A stretch of 9,998 nucleotides of DNA from an uncultured Oscillospiraceae bacterium (GCA_900552925.1 USBH01000042.1:1-9998); one strand, 5' to 3'; counted from the stretch's first letter, positions 1 through 6,776 are shown. Made by a program: numbers and translations. Notes: generated from the letters alone by a model not told the origin.

Positions 1-25
1 AGCGTCAGATGTGTATAAGAGACAG
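1..25 (+). other. Nextera (Tn5) sequencing adapter remnant
   Basis: Bases 7-25 read AGATGTGTATAAGAGACAG, the 19-bp Tn5 mosaic end used in Nextera libraries. The six bases before it, AGCGTC, match the adjoining part of the read-1 adapter, so all 25 bases are the 3' end of that oligonucleotide. This is library sequence left on a contig end. Genomic sequence starts at about base 26. Confidence 0.97.
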
Positions 26-26
26 C

Positions 27-104
27 GACTACATGGTGCGCGCGATGACCGCTTTTTATGAAGCCGATATCCGCCGCACGGCGGACGGCGCTTACACATT
101 CTGA
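27..104 (+). CDS. C-terminal fragment of an unidentified protein
   Basis: The frame entering directly after the adapter stays open for 25 codons and ends with TGA at 102-104. The peptide begins DYMVRAMTAFYEADIRR and ends in GAYTF, which looks like an ordinary helical C-terminus. I do not recognise the family. It lies 119 bases upstream of iorA on the same strand, with no clear intrinsic terminator between them, so it could belong to the same transcription unit. Phenylacetate-CoA ligase genes often sit upstream of iorAB, but this short tail does not show that. The 5' end is missing because the contig begins here. Another frame could be the real one, since the fragment is short. Confidence 0.45.
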   Translation, partial: DYMVRAMTAFYEADIRRTADGAYTF

Positions 105-123
105 GCCTGAAGGCGGGCGAAGG

Positions 124-192
124 GCCGCTTTCCGGTTCACACAGTATTTGTGTCTTTGCCGCGACGAGCAAAGCGGCAATCGGCTTCGCCGA
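124..192 (+). promoter_or_regulatory. Hairpin-rich leader upstream of iorA
   Basis: Several perfect inverted repeats overlap here. GCCGCTTT (124-131) pairs with AAAGCGGC (170-177) and encloses ACACA/TGTGT (139-143/149-153). TTGCCGC (156-162) can instead pair with GCGGCAA (173-179), which uses the same right-hand bases and so excludes the first stem. A third stem, TCGGC/GCCGA, is at 180-184/188-192. I see no T-run after any stem and no convincing -35/-10 pair in 105-223. Attenuation or mRNA processing is possible, but the evidence is base pairing only. Confidence 0.35.
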
Positions 193-223
193 CCGTCACA
201 AAAAATAAGGAATGGTGATTACA

Positions 224-2050
224 ATGAAAGAATTGTTGATGGGCAACGCCGCCATCGGCCTCGGCGCGATCCGCGCGGGCGTCGGCGTTGTGTCCGGCTA
301 TCCCGGCACGCCCTCGACCGAGGTGCTCGAGACGATCGCGAAGGCGCGCCCGGGCGACGTCTACGTCGAGTGGTCCGTAAACGAAAAGGTCGCGCTCGAG
401 GTGGCCGCCGGCGCGGCGTACACCGGCAAGCGCACGCTGGTGACGATGAAGCAGGTCGGCCTGAACGTCGCCTCCGACCCGCTGATGAGCCTCGCGTACA
501 TCGGCGTGAAGGGCGGCATGGTCGTGCTCGTCGCCGACGACCCCGGCCCGATCTCCTCGCAGACCGAGCAGGATACGCGCACCTTTGCGCAGTATTCGAA
601 GCTGCCGGCGTTCGACCCCGCGACGCCGGAGGAGGCGTACTACATGATCGGCGAGGCGTTCGACTACTCCGAAAAGTACGGCACGCCGGTGCTGTTCCGC
701 CCGACGACGCGCGTCTGCCACGCCTGCGCCGTCATCGATACCGACGACGTCCGCCAGGCGGTCCCGGCGGGGCAGTTTGAAAAGGACCCGCGCTGGGTCA
801 TTTTCCCGAAGCTCTCGCTGCAGGCGCACGCGCGCATCGAAAAGCGCAACCCGGAGATCGCGCGCGACTTTTCCACATACAGCCGAAACGCGGTGGAAAC
901 GTACGGCGCAGACGGCGCGCACGCGAAGCGCGTGGTCGTGACCGGCGGCGTCAACGCGATGTACGTGCAGGAAGCGCTGCACGCGCTCGGCGACCCGGAC
1001 ACGCGCGTGCTCAAGGTCGCGACGCCGTTCCCGTTCCCCGAGCAGCTTGCCGAAGCATTCCTCGCGGACGCGGAAGAGGTGCTGTGCGTCGAGGAGCTCG
1101 ACCCCGTCCTCGAGCGCGCGATGCTGATGCTCTGCGGCAAGCGCCATCTCGCGGTCACGGTGCGCGGCAAGCTGACGGGCGACGTGCAGGCGGCCGGCGA
1201 AAACACGAACGAGAGCGTCAGGGCCGTGCTGGCCGGGTACTTCGGGATCGCGCTGCCCAAAACGGCGGATGAACTGCCCGAGCCGCCCGCGCTGCCGGTG
1301 CGCCCGCCGGTGCTCTGCGCCGGATGTCCGCACCGCGCGTCGTTCTATGCGGTCAAGGTCGCGATGCAGGGCAAGAAGTGCGTCTTTGCCGGCGATATCG
1401 GCTGCTATACGCTCGGCAACGCGATGCCGCTCGACATGACCGAAACCTGCCTGTGCATGGGCGCGGGCATCACGGTCGGGCAGGGCGTCCACCGCGGCGA
1501 GCCGGACCGCCACGCGTTTTCATTCATCGGCGATTCGACGTTTTTCCACACCGGCATCCCTGGCGTGATCAACGCCGTGTACAACGGCACGGACCTGACG
1601 GTCGTCGTGCTCGACAACTCGACGACCGCGATGACCGGCCACCAGCCCCACCCGGGCACCGGCGTGACGATGATGGGCGACGTGGCCGAAAAGGTCAGCA
1701 TTCCGAAGATTCTGGAGGCGGTCGGCGTCGCGGACATCCAGATCGTCGACCCGCTCGACCTGAAGGCCGCGGTGGAGGCCGCGAAGCACGCCTATACGGT
1801 CAAGGGCGTTTCGGCGATCATCTATAAATCGCCGTGCATCGCGGTCACGAAGCCGCAGGGCACGATGGCGATCGGCGAGAAGTGCGTCCGCTGCAAGAAG
1901 TGCATCACGGCGCTCGGCTGCCCGGCGATCTACCGCGACGGCGAAGCGGTGAAGATCGACGCTTCGCTCTGCACAGGCTGCGGCCTGTGCGCGCAGGTCT
2001 GCCCGGTCGGCGCGATCGGTATGAAAACGGAAGGGGAGGCGAAACCGTAA
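224..2050 (+). CDS. iorA: Indolepyruvate:ferredoxin oxidoreductase, alpha subunit
   Basis: This is the catalytic subunit of the oxygen-sensitive cytoplasmic enzyme that oxidatively decarboxylates indolepyruvate and related aryl pyruvates to aryl-acetyl-CoA and CO2, reducing ferredoxin. The 608-residue product has the usual family length. An N-terminal thiamine-diphosphate pyrimidine domain carries YPGTPSTEV (26-34) and a conserved Glu in WSVNEK (E54). CAGCPHR lies at 365-371. The cofactor-binding domain has GDIGCYTLG near 390 and GDSTFFHTG at 436, followed by DNS at 464-466. The C-terminus is a two-cluster ferredoxin domain: C554, C557, C560, C566-P, then C583, C586, C589, C593-P. I chose ATG 224 over the in-frame ATG at 212 because the product then begins MKELLMGN, as relatives do, and because AAGGA (207-211) directly abuts ATG 212 with no spacing. 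The stop overlaps the iorB start by one base. Confidence 0.96.
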   Translation: MKELLMGNAAIGLGAIRAGVGVVSGYPGTPSTEVLETIAKARPGDVYVEWSVNEKVALEVAAGAAYTGKRTLVTMKQVGLNVASDPLMSLAYIGVKGGMVVLVADDPGPISSQTEQDTRTFAQYSKLPAFDPATPEEAYYMIGEAFDYSEKYGTPVLFRPTTRVCHACAVIDTDDVRQAVPAGQFEKDPRWVIFPKLSLQAHARIEKRNPEIARDFSTYSRNAVETYGADGAHAKRVVVTGGVNAMYVQEALHALGDPDTRVLKVATPFPFPEQLAEAFLADAEEVLCVEELDPVLERAMLMLCGKRHLAVTVRGKLTGDVQAAGENTNESVRAVLAGYFGIALPKTADELPEPPALPVRPPVLCAGCPHRASFYAVKVAMQGKKCVFAGDIGCYTLGNAMPLDMTETCLCMGAGITVGQGVHRGEPDRHAFSFIGDSTFFHTGIPGVINAVYNGTDLTVVVLDNSTTAMTGHQPHPGTGVTMMGDVAEKVSIPKILEAVGVADIQIVDPLDLKAAVEAAKHAYTVKGVSAIIYKSPCIAVTKPQGTMAIGEKCVRCKKCITALGCPAIYRDGEAVKIDASLCTGCGLCAQVCPVGAIGMKTEGEAKP

Positions 2051-2625
2051 TGGAAACGAGAAACATTCTGCTCTGCGGCGTCGGCGGCCAGGGCACCGTG
2101 CTGGCCTCGAAGCTGCTCGCCCAGTGCGCGATCAACCGCGGCCTCGGCGCGCATACGGCCGAGACGATCGGCATGGCCCAGCGCGGCGGCTGCGTCGTCA
2201 GCCACGTGCGCATCGGCGCGGCCGCGTCGCCGCTGATCCCGGAGCATGCGGCGGACCTGATCCTCGCGTTCGAGCCGGCCGAGGCCGTGCGCTGCCTGCG
2301 CTACCTGAAGCCGGGCGGCGCGGTCGTTGCGAACAGCCGCGCGATCAAGCCGGTGACGGATTCGCTCTCGGGCAGCTACAGCGGCGACGCGATGCTCGCG
2401 TACCTGCGCGAGAACATCGCAAACCTGACGGTTGTGGACGGCGACGCGGTCTGCGCGGCGTGCGGCTCGCCGAAGGTTTTGAACCTCGCGCTGCTCGGCG
2501 CGGCGGCCAAAAGCGGCGTGCTCGGCTTCACGGCCGAGGAGCTCTGCCGCGCGATCGACGAAAAGATCCCGGAGCGCTTCCGCGCGCTGAACAAGAAGGC
2601 GATCGCGCTGAGCGGGAATATCTGA
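2050..2625 (+). CDS. iorB: Indolepyruvate:ferredoxin oxidoreductase, beta subunit
   Basis: This is the smaller partner of IorA, of the pyruvate/ketoisovalerate oxidoreductase gamma-type domain, and it completes the heteromeric enzyme. The 191-residue product matches the normal family length. It opens with the glycine-rich loop GVGGQG (10-15) and has the family signature TAETIGMAQRGG (36-47). The stop and start codons share a base (TAATG at 2048-2052), and a strong purine-rich ribosome-binding site (AAGGGGAGG, about 2031-2039) lies inside the end of iorA. Both features point to translational coupling and 1:1 synthesis. The longer upstream open frame is only an extension into iorA. It has no cysteine clusters, which is expected because the Fe-S domain is on the alpha subunit. 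Confidence 0.96.
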   Translation: METRNILLCGVGGQGTVLASKLLAQCAINRGLGAHTAETIGMAQRGGCVVSHVRIGAAASPLIPEHAADLILAFEPAEAVRCLRYLKPGGAVVANSRAIKPVTDSLSGSYSGDAMLAYLRENIANLTVVDGDAVCAACGSPKVLNLALLGAAAKSGVLGFTAEELCRAIDEKIPERFRALNKKAIALSGNI

Positions 2626-2691
2626 GACGCACAGGAATGCCGGCGCGGCGGAGAGGAAGTCTTCCTGCCGGCCGGATGAAATAGAATATCT

Positions 2692-2698
2692 GGGGAGG
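2692..2698 (+). promoter_or_regulatory. Ribosome-binding site of the amylase-family gene
   Basis: GGGGAGG is a near-perfect Shine-Dalgarno match. It lies 12 bases before ATG 2711 and only 3 bases before an in-frame TTG at 2702. Both distances are off the optimum, and I prefer the ATG. The rest of the 85-base gap after iorB holds GCCGGC palindromes and a small GGA/TCC stem near 2656-2665. It has no T-run and no good promoter, so read-through from iorB is plausible. Confidence 0.6.
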
Positions 2699-2710
2699 AA
2701 ATTGAGCAGC

Positions 2711-4015
2711 ATGTGGGCTTATGAAACCGTATTTTATCAGATTTATCCGCTGGGCTTCTGCGGGGCGCCGATGCCGAACGACGGCGTGTGCGTCAACCGC
2801 ATCGCGAAGGTGATCGACTGGATCCCGCACCTGAAGAAGCTCCATGTCGGCGCGGTGTATTTTTCACCGGTGTTCGAGTCGGACAACCACGGCTACGACA
2901 CGCGGGACTACACGAAGATCGACTGCCGCCTCGGCACAAACGCGGACTTTGCGGCGGTGTGCCGCGCGCTGCACGAGAACGGCATCCGCGTCGTGCTCGA
3001 CGGCGTGTTCAACCACGTGGGGCGCGGCTTCTTCGCGTTCCGCGACGTGCAGGAAAAGCGCTGGGATTCGCCGTATAAGGACTGGTTCCGCATCGATTTC
3101 GGCGGCAACTCGGCCTATAACGACGGCTTCTGGTACGAGGGCTGGGAGGGGCACTACGAGCTTGTGAAGCTCAACCTGCAGAACCCCGCCGTCGTCGACT
3201 ACCTGCTCGGCTGCGTCGAGGGGTGGATCCGCGAATTCGACGTGGACGGCCTGCGCCTCGACGTGGCGTATATGCTCGACGAGGGCTTCATGCGCCGCCT
3301 GCGCGCCTTCTGCGACGCGAAAAAGCAGGACTTCGTGCTGATCGGCGAGATGATCCACGGCGACTACAACCGCATCACGGCTGACGGCGTGCTGCACAGC
3401 GTCACGAACTACGAGTGCTACAAGGGGCTTTACTCCGCGTTCAACTCGATGAACCTCTTCGAGATCGCGCACTCGCTCGGCCGGCAGTTCGGCCCCGAGC
3501 CGTGGACGCTGTACCGCGGCAAGCACCTCGTGAACTTTGCCGACAACCACGACGTCACGCGCGTCGCGAGCATCCTGACGGACAAGAACCAGCTCATGCC
3601 GCTGTACGGCGTGCTGTTCGCGATGCCGGGCATCCCGTGCCTCTACTACGGCAGTGAGTGGGGCGCCGAGGGCGAAAAGCACCAGGGCGACAACGCGCTG
3701 CGCCCGTGTTTTGCGCAGCCGGAGGAAAACGCGCTGACAGAATGGATCGCAAAGCTTGCGGCGGTCAAGCGCGAAAGCCGCGCGCTGAACTGGGGTGACT
3801 ACCGCAACGTGACGATCCAGAACAAGAACCTGCTGTTCGAGCGGAAGTGCCCGGAGGAGACGGTGTTCGTCGCGGTCAACGCCGAAAACGCGCCGTGCAG
3901 CATCGACGCGCGCGGCAGCTTCGCGGCGCTGGACCTGCTGACGGGCGAGACCGTGCAGGTCGACGGCCGCGTGGAGCTCCCGCCCTACGGCGTGCGGTAT
4001 TTGAAGCAGATTTGA
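2711..4015 (+). CDS. GH13 alpha-amylase-family glycoside hydrolase
   Basis: This is a cytoplasmic alpha-glucan hydrolase or transferase of family GH13, probably acting on imported maltodextrins. All catalytic-barrel motifs are present: region I DGVFNH (97-102), region II GLRLD with nucleophile D184, region III IGE with acid/base E213, and region IV DNHD with transition-state Asp D281. Region V reads LVKLN (151-155). It is closest in form to the MPKLN of neopullulanase/cyclomaltodextrinase-type enzymes but differs at its first residues. The 434-residue product has the barrel and a short C-terminal beta domain. It lacks the N-terminal domain of typical neopullulanases (usually near 580 residues) and has no signal peptide. 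Start: ATG 2711 gives MWAYETVFYQIYP; a TTG at 2702 would add three residues. Exact substrate specificity cannot be read from sequence. It may share a transcript with iorAB. Confidence 0.92.
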   Translation: MWAYETVFYQIYPLGFCGAPMPNDGVCVNRIAKVIDWIPHLKKLHVGAVYFSPVFESDNHGYDTRDYTKIDCRLGTNADFAAVCRALHENGIRVVLDGVFNHVGRGFFAFRDVQEKRWDSPYKDWFRIDFGGNSAYNDGFWYEGWEGHYELVKLNLQNPAVVDYLLGCVEGWIREFDVDGLRLDVAYMLDEGFMRRLRAFCDAKKQDFVLIGEMIHGDYNRITADGVLHSVTNYECYKGLYSAFNSMNLFEIAHSLGRQFGPEPWTLYRGKHLVNFADNHDVTRVASILTDKNQLMPLYGVLFAMPGIPCLYYGSEWGAEGEKHQGDNALRPCFAQPEENALTEWIAKLAAVKRESRALNWGDYRNVTIQNKNLLFERKCPEETVFVAVNAENAPCSIDARGSFAALDLLTGETVQVDGRVELPPYGVRYLKQI

Positions 4016-4020
4016 ACAAC

Positions 4021-4068
4021 AGCCGGAGGAAGCTGCGCGCAGGCGGCTCTCCGGCTGTTTTCGTATTT
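4021..4068 (+). terminator. Intrinsic terminator after the amylase-family gene
   Basis: AGCCGGAG (4021-4028) pairs perfectly with CTCCGGCT (4049-4056). The inner loop has a second palindrome, CTGCGCGCAG. The stem is followed by a T-rich tail (GTTTTCGTATTT) and begins 5 bases after the stop codon. Confidence 0.85.
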
Positions 4069-4087
4069 CCGGCGCATTTCCGGCGCA
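4066..4087 (+). repeat. Two tandem 11-bp copies
   Basis: TTTCCGGCGCA occurs twice in direct contact (4066-4076 and 4077-4087), just after the terminator. It is probably a chance or slippage duplication with no evident role. Confidence 0.8.
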
Positions 4088-4171
4088 TGGAAGCGCGCCG
4101 CGCGGTGCGCTGTGTCTTCGACGCTTTTGAACAGCCTGTGAATAAAATGTGACTTTTCTTTTATTTTTCTC

Positions 4172-4200
4172 TTGATTTCCTGTGAACATGCCGGTATACT
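4172..4200 (+). promoter_or_regulatory. Sigma-A-type promoter of the purine permease gene
   Basis: TTGATT (4172-4177) and TATACT (4195-4200) are separated by 17 bases and lie in AT-rich sequence that contrasts with the GC-rich surroundings. The predicted transcript starts near 4207, giving a leader of about 150 bases. Confidence 0.8.
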
Positions 4201-4206
4201 ATAAGT

Positions 4207-4356
4207 ATTCGATTCCGGCTGGGCATTTCGGGCCGGAAAAAAGCGGAAAGCGGGCAGACAGGGAAGGGAAAACGGGCCGCGCGCCCAGCGCCGAACGGGC
4301 GCGGCGGGCCGAAGCACCGGCTTTGTCTGCCGAAGGAAAGGGGAAAAGAAGTTTTC
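4207..4356 (+). promoter_or_regulatory. Long foldable 5' leader of the purine permease mRNA
   Basis: Three nested or consecutive helices can be drawn by eye. One is TTCCGGC/GCCGGAA (4213-4219/4232-4238). A long-range closing helix is GGCAGAC/GTCTGCC (4253-4259/4325-4331), a perfect 7 bp. Inside it is a very GC-rich hairpin, GCCGCG..CCC with GGGCGCGGC (4276-4286/4297-4305), with a two-base bulge. The ribosome-binding region AAGGAAAGGGG follows at 4334-4344. Bacterial purine permease genes are often controlled by the purine riboswitch, but I do not see its conserved three-way-junction elements. This may be a different cis-regulatory RNA or simply structure expected in GC-rich sequence. Confidence 0.45.
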
Positions 4357-5751
4357 ATGAACGGTCTTTTTAAACTGAGGGAAAACGGGACAAAGGTCTC
4401 CACCGAAATCATGGCGGGCCTTACCACGTTCTTCACGATGGCTTACATCATTGTCGTTAACCCCGGCATTTTGAGCCAGGCGGGTATGGAGTGGGGCGCC
4501 GTGTTCCTCGCAACCATCATCGCGTCCATCATCGGCACACTGATCATGGGCCTTGTCGCAAACGTTCCGTATGCGCAGGCGCCGGGCATGGGCCTCAACG
4601 CATTTTTCGTCTACACGGTCTGCTTCGGCCTCGGCTTCACCTGGCAGCAGGCGCTGTCGATGGTGTTCATCTGCGGTCTGTTCAACATCGTGATCACGGT
4701 CACGAAGATCCGCAAGTACATCATCAAGGCGATCCCGAAGAGCCTGCAGAATGCGATCGGCGGCGGCATCGGCGTGTTCGTCGCGTACATCGGCTTCCTG
4801 AATATCGACTTCGTTGCATTTTCCGGCGCAACGGTGGATGAGAGCGGCGCTGTGGTGACCAGCGACATCGTACCGGCGCTCGCCACGCTGAACCAGCCGG
4901 CTCTGTGGCTGTTCCTCATCGGCCTGGTCCTGATGATCGTCCTGCTCGTCTGCAACGTCAAGGGCGCGATCCTGATCGGCATGGTTGTGACGACCATCAT
5001 CGGCATCCCGATGGGCGTCACGACGATGGCGGACTCCGTCAGCTTCACCGAGGCGTGCGCGGCGCTCCCGACCACGTTCGGCGCGATCTTCACGCCGGCG
5101 GGCCTGCCGTCCCTGTTCACCGATGCGGCGAAGCTCCCGCTCGTCCTCATCACGATCTTTGCGTTCAGCATTTCCGATACCTTCGACACCATCGGCACCT
5201 TCATCGGCACGGGCCGCCGCGCCGGCATCTTCAGCGAGGAAGATGAGAAGATGATGGACAAGAGCTCCGGCTTCAAGTCCAAGATGGACAAGGCGCTGTT
5301 TGCCGACGCGACGGCTACGTCGATCGGCGCGATCTTCGGCACCTCCAACACGACCACCTTCGTCGAGAGCGCTTCCGGCATCGCGGCGGGCGGCAGAACC
5401 GGCCTGACCAGCGTTGTCGTCGCCATCTGCTTTGCGATCAGCGCGTTCTTCGCGACGTTCGTCAGCGCGATTCCCTCTGCGGCTACGGCGCCGGCGCTCG
5501 TGGTTGTCGGCATCATGATGACCTCGTCCTTCAAGGAAATCGAGTGGACGGATCTTTCCGAAGCGATCCCGGCCTTCTTTGCCGGCCTCTTCATGGCGCT
5601 CTGCTACAGCATTTCCTACGGCATCGCGTTCGGCTTCATCACCTACTGCATCGTCAAGATCTGCAAGAAGAAGGCGAAGGAGATCCATCCGATCCTCTGG
5701 GTCGCGACGATCCTGTTCATCCTGAATTTCATCCTGCTTGCGATCATCTGA
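4357..5751 (+). CDS. NCS2-family (AzgA-like) purine permease
   Basis: This is a polytopic membrane transporter for nucleobases, most likely guanine/hypoxanthine or adenine, driven by proton symport as in characterised AzgA-like members (PbuG, GhxP, AdeQ). The 464-residue product is of typical family length and very hydrophobic, with about 12-14 membrane segments in sequence order. Diagnostic motifs are AGLTTFFTMAYIIVVNPGIL near the N-terminus, APGMGLNAFF (75-84), SDTFDTIGTF from 273 (D274, D277), and TSNTTTFVESASG (329-341), where E337 is the usual substrate-binding acid, followed by AGGRTGLTS. It has its own promoter and long leader and is closed by a strong terminator, so it appears monocistronic. 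The start ATG follows AAGGAAAGGGG at a longish 12-base spacing. Which base is transported cannot be decided from sequence alone. Confidence 0.95.
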   Translation: MNGLFKLRENGTKVSTEIMAGLTTFFTMAYIIVVNPGILSQAGMEWGAVFLATIIASIIGTLIMGLVANVPYAQAPGMGLNAFFVYTVCFGLGFTWQQALSMVFICGLFNIVITVTKIRKYIIKAIPKSLQNAIGGGIGVFVAYIGFLNIDFVAFSGATVDESGAVVTSDIVPALATLNQPALWLFLIGLVLMIVLLVCNVKGAILIGMVVTTIIGIPMGVTTMADSVSFTEACAALPTTFGAIFTPAGLPSLFTDAAKLPLVLITIFAFSISDTFDTIGTFIGTGRRAGIFSEEDEKMMDKSSGFKSKMDKALFADATATSIGAIFGTSNTTTFVESASGIAAGGRTGLTSVVVAICFAISAFFATFVSAIPSAATAPALVVVGIMMTSSFKEIEWTDLSEAIPAFFAGLFMALCYSISYGIAFGFITYCIVKICKKKAKEIHPILWVATILFILNFILLAII

Positions 5752-5789
5752 TTGAAGCAAAACGGCATTACGCCAAACTGAAAACGGAG

Positions 5790-5825
5790 ATCCCCGGTGC
5801 TGCACCCGCAGCGCCGGGGATTTTT
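5790..5825 (+). terminator. Strong intrinsic terminator after the purine permease gene
   Basis: A 14-bp stem (5790-5803 with 5808-5821) contains a single G-U wobble and a four-base ACCC loop. It runs straight into five Ts (5821-5825) and lies 39 bases past the stop codon. Confidence 0.95.
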
Positions 5826-5844
5826 GCGTGCCGCGCCTGCGGCC

Positions 5845-5873
5845 TTGACAGCCTTTTGACGATCTGTTACCAT
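5845..5873 (+). promoter_or_regulatory. Sigma-A promoter of the AIM24-family gene
   Basis: A perfect TTGACA -35 (5845-5850) is followed after 17 bases by TACCAT (5868-5873), with an extended -10 TG at 5865-5866. Transcription should begin near 5880, about 40 bases before the start codon. It lies directly behind the preceding terminator. Confidence 0.85.
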
Positions 5874-5879
5874 AGAGGC

Positions 5880-5902
5880 AGAAACCGTTTCCAGAGGAAA
5901 CG
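5880..5902 (+). promoter_or_regulatory. Overlapping palindromes at the transcription start of the AIM24-family gene
   Basis: CGTTTCC (5886-5892) and GGAAACG (5896-5902) form a perfect 7-bp inverted repeat around AGA. Overlapping it, AGAAACCGTTTCCA (5880-5893) matches the published catabolite-responsive element pattern TGWAANCGNTNWCA at 12 of 14 positions. Either a repressor site at +1 or an mRNA hairpin just before the ribosome-binding site (AAAGGGTGG, 5906-5914) would fit. Neither is proven. Confidence 0.4.
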
Positions 5903-5920
5903 AAGAAAGGGTGGTTTTCA

Positions 5921-6607
5921 ATGCAGTATCGGGTGATCGGCAACGTGATGCCTGCGGTCGAAATGCGGCTGGAATACGGGGAGTCCGTGTTCACGCAGTC
6001 GGGCGGCATGGCCTGGATGAGCGATGCAATCGCGATGGAGACAAACACGCACGGCGGCTTTATGAAGGGGCTCGGCCGGCTGTTCGCCGGGGAGTCGATG
6101 TTCATGACGACGTACACGGCGCAGGCGGCGAACGCGGAGATCGGCTTTTCCGCGACGGTGCCCGGCGAAATCGTGCCGGTGGACGTCGCGCAGTGGCAGG
6201 GGATCGTCTGCCAGAAGGGCGCGTTTTTGTGCGCGCAGAGCGGCGTTTCGCTCGATACCGTGTTTACGAAGCGCTTTTCCTCCGGCTTTTTCGGCGGCGA
6301 GGGCTTCATCCTCCAGCAGCTCGGCGGCATGGGCACGGCGTTCCTCGAGGTGGACGGCAGCCGGGTCGAAAAGACGCTGGCGCCCGGCGAGGTGCTGCGC
6401 GTCGACACCGGCAACGTGGTGGCGTTCGAGAGCACGGTCAGCTACGAGATCGAGACCGTGCGCGGCGGCATGAACATCTTCCTTGGCGGCGAGGGCCTGT
6501 TCCTGACGCGTCTGGTCGGCCCGGGCCGCGTGATTCTGCAGACGCAGAATTTTGCGGAGTTCTGCGGCCGCATCCGCCCGTATATGCCGACCGGCGGAAA
6601 CAACTGA
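5921..6607 (+). CDS. AIM24 / TIGR00266 family protein (DUF124)
   Basis: This soluble all-beta protein of 228 residues spans the full family length. The biochemical role of bacterial members is not established. Known structures of the family have a three-fold pseudo-symmetric fold related to the TRAP RNA-binding attenuation protein, and the yeast relative Aim24 is mitochondrial. Three related glycine-rich strands are visible and fit that symmetry: LFAGESMFMTTY (about 54-65), FFGGEGFILQQLGG (123-136) and FLGGEGLFLTRLVG (187-200). GGMAWM at 28-33 and KRFSSGFFGGEGF are other family hallmarks. There is no signal peptide or membrane segment. ATG 5921 has a good ribosome-binding site 6 bases upstream. 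It is a single-gene unit with its own promoter and terminator, convergent with ychF. Confidence 0.92.
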   Translation: MQYRVIGNVMPAVEMRLEYGESVFTQSGGMAWMSDAIAMETNTHGGFMKGLGRLFAGESMFMTTYTAQAANAEIGFSATVPGEIVPVDVAQWQGIVCQKGAFLCAQSGVSLDTVFTKRFSSGFFGGEGFILQQLGGMGTAFLEVDGSRVEKTLAPGEVLRVDTGNVVAFESTVSYEIETVRGGMNIFLGGEGLFLTRLVGPGRVILQTQNFAEFCGRIRPYMPTGGNN

Positions 6608-6646
6608 CGCCGCCCGAAAGGCGGGGGCCAAAAACGAACGGCAAAA

Positions 6647-6683
6647 GGAGCCGGCACAGCGCGTGCCCGGCTCCTCATTTTTT
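6647..6683 (+). terminator. Bidirectional terminator between AIM24 and ychF
   Basis: GGAGCCGG (6647-6654) pairs with CCGGCTCC (6667-6674). CAC/GTG inside extends the stem past a one-base bulge. On the plus strand six Ts follow (6678-6683). On the minus strand the stem is followed by TTTT (complement of 6643-6646), so it can stop both convergent transcripts. A smaller CCGCC/GGCGG hairpin (6610-6624) lies just before it. A weak AAAACG/CGTTTT repeat (6740-6763) lies nearer to ychF. Confidence 0.85.
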
Positions 6684-6776
6684 GCTCTTCGGTTTTTATA
6701 TGGAGTTCTATAGAGCGCGCCGGCGCTTCCGGCTGGCTGAAAACGGTCGGCGCACCGCGTTTTGAAACGCCCGGAA

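Noticed and set aside
1..25. Could be read as a transposon end or attachment site.
   Set aside because: It matches the synthetic Nextera adapter beyond the mosaic end, at the exact contig edge, with no transposase or partner repeat.
137..1513. A long minus-strand open frame opposite iorA, and similar long frames opposite other genes (for example 2864-4189, 3985-6435).
   Set aside because: They are arginine/alanine-rich, low-complexity translations antisense to well-recognised genes, typical shadows in GC-rich DNA. The 3985-6435 frame crosses a terminator, a promoter and two real genes.
4066..4087. Start of a repeat array or CRISPR-like element.
   Set aside because: There are only two directly adjacent 11-bp copies, with no spacers or further units.
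4207..4356. Purine (xpt-type) riboswitch upstream of the permease.
   Set aside because: I could not find the conserved junction and loop sequences of that class, so only a generic structured leader is reported.
4611..5594. A 327-codon minus-strand frame opposite the purine permease.
   Set aside because: The plus-strand frame encodes an intact NCS2 transporter with all motifs. The antisense reading has no family features.
6740..6763. AAAACG/CGTTTT inverted repeat as a dedicated ychF terminator.
   Set aside because: The stem is short and AT-weak or bulged. The bidirectional hairpin at 6647-6674 with T-runs on both sides explains termination better.
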